From Lysobacterales bacterium (GTDB lineage: Bacteria; Pseudomonadota; Gammaproteobacteria; Xanthomonadales; Wenzhouxiangellaceae), in contig PBLG01000010.1 in NCBI GenBank assembly GCA_002722315.1, forward strand, positions 83,792 to 147,791: a stretch of 64,000 bases of DNA. Direction: 5' to 3'. Below, one piece after another: positions 63,606-64,000 of the stretch. The stretch's first letter is position 1. Each line of letters opens with the position of its first letter. The position numbers and the translations under genes are program-made. The notes beneath the pieces were generated by a model. It was not told the DNA's origin, did no database searches, and saw only the letters and a list, made by a program, of their open reading frames with translations.

Positions 63606-64000
63606 TATTCAGCCCCCTCGACGGTCAAGCCCATACTGCGTGCACTGCCGGCGATGGTCCGCACCGCGGCGTCCATATCGGCAGCAGTCAGGTCGGGTTC
63701 CTTCATCTTGACGATTTCCTCGAGCTGGGCGCGCGTGACCGAACCAACCTTCTTGGTGTTCGGCTCGCCGCTGCCTTTTGCGATCTTGGCAGCCTTGCGC
63801 AGCAGGACCGCGGCCGGAGGCGTCTTGGTGATGAACGTGAAGCTGCGGTCTGAATACACCGTGATGACCACCGGCGTCGGGAGGCCGGGTTCGATCGACT
63901 GGGTCGCAGCGTTGAACGCCTTGCAGAACTCCATGATGTTGACGCCGTGCTGGCCCAACGCAGGGCCTACGGGCGGGCTGGGATTGGCCTGCCCGGCCGG
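63605..64000 (-). CDS. rplK: 50S ribosomal protein L11 (5'-truncated)
   Basis: Binds the GTPase-associated centre of 23S rRNA. The frame is open to the right edge, giving 131 residues plus stop; only about a dozen N-terminal residues are missing. It contains [20 protein letters not shown], then [13 protein letters not shown], and the C-terminal rRNA-binding domain ending [19 protein letters not shown]. nusG and secE would be expected beyond the edge. Confidence 0.98.
   Translation of the reverse strand, partial: PAGQANPSPPVGPALGQHGVNIMEFCKAFNAATQSIEPGLPTPVVITVYSDRSFTFITKTPPAAVLLRKAAKIAKGSGEPNTKKVGSVTRAQLEEIVKMKEPDLTAADMDAAVRTIAGSARSMGLTVEGAE

Overview
The window looks like chromosomal DNA of a high-GC gammaproteobacterium. 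Support comes from divergent rluC/rne, a tRNA-fMet-rimP-nusA-infB-rbfA-truB cluster, pheST-ihfA-merR, a UvrY/GacA-type regulator, and RNase E with a long basic tail. An affiliation near Chromatiales/Lysobacterales (for example Wenzhouxiangellaceae-like) is a guess from gene content, not something the sequence proves. Both ends cut genes: a LolC/E permease on the left and rplK on the right.

Layout. 1-7.8 kb: LolC/E permease, rluC | rne, uvrY-like regulator, GTP cyclohydrolase folE2, tRNA-Pro. 7.1-11.8 kb: rpmI-rplT-pheS-pheT-ihfA-merR operon on the minus strand, without infC in front. 12.1-15.7 kb: a plus-strand MCE/Mla-type lipid transport operon (STAS-MlaE fusion, MlaF, MlaD, PqiC-like lipoprotein). 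15.8-19.8 kb: ALDH7-type dehydrogenase, then DUF4190-pyrD-murB. 19.8-21.5 kb: a lower-GC patch with an orphan membrane protein, then a five-unit repeat array trailing from a tRNA-Thr(CGU) gene, next to pilB. 21.5-33 kb: exported S9 peptidase, PhoD phosphatase, Gln-rich coiled-coil protein, TPR sulfotransferase, beta-propeller protein, DUF819 transporter and a diguanylate cyclase, all minus strand. 33-36.6 kb: gdhA, a small membrane protein and an alanine/glycine:cation symporter. 36.8-40.9 kb: fused isobutyryl-CoA mutase icmF, divergent from an ArsR-family regulator with the two cysteines of persulfide sensors. 40.9-47.3 kb: truB, rbfA, infB, nusA, rimP, tRNA-fMet. 47.4-50.8 kb: htpG | M23 peptidase-bactofilin pair. 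51-53 kb: rplS, trmD, rimM, rpsP. 53-64 kb: rpoC, rpoB, rplL, rplJ, rplA, rplK.

Most of the window is translation, transcription and RNA-processing machinery in large minus-strand operons. The accessory content is in the intergenic DNA: several palindromic element families and the tRNA-Thr array. Each complete array unit carries the last 19 nt of the tRNA gene and, inverted, a 16-17 nt piece of its T arm. The direct part of this architecture resembles the repeats downstream of Escherichia coli tyrT (rtT RNA). This array is the best candidate here for something undescribed.
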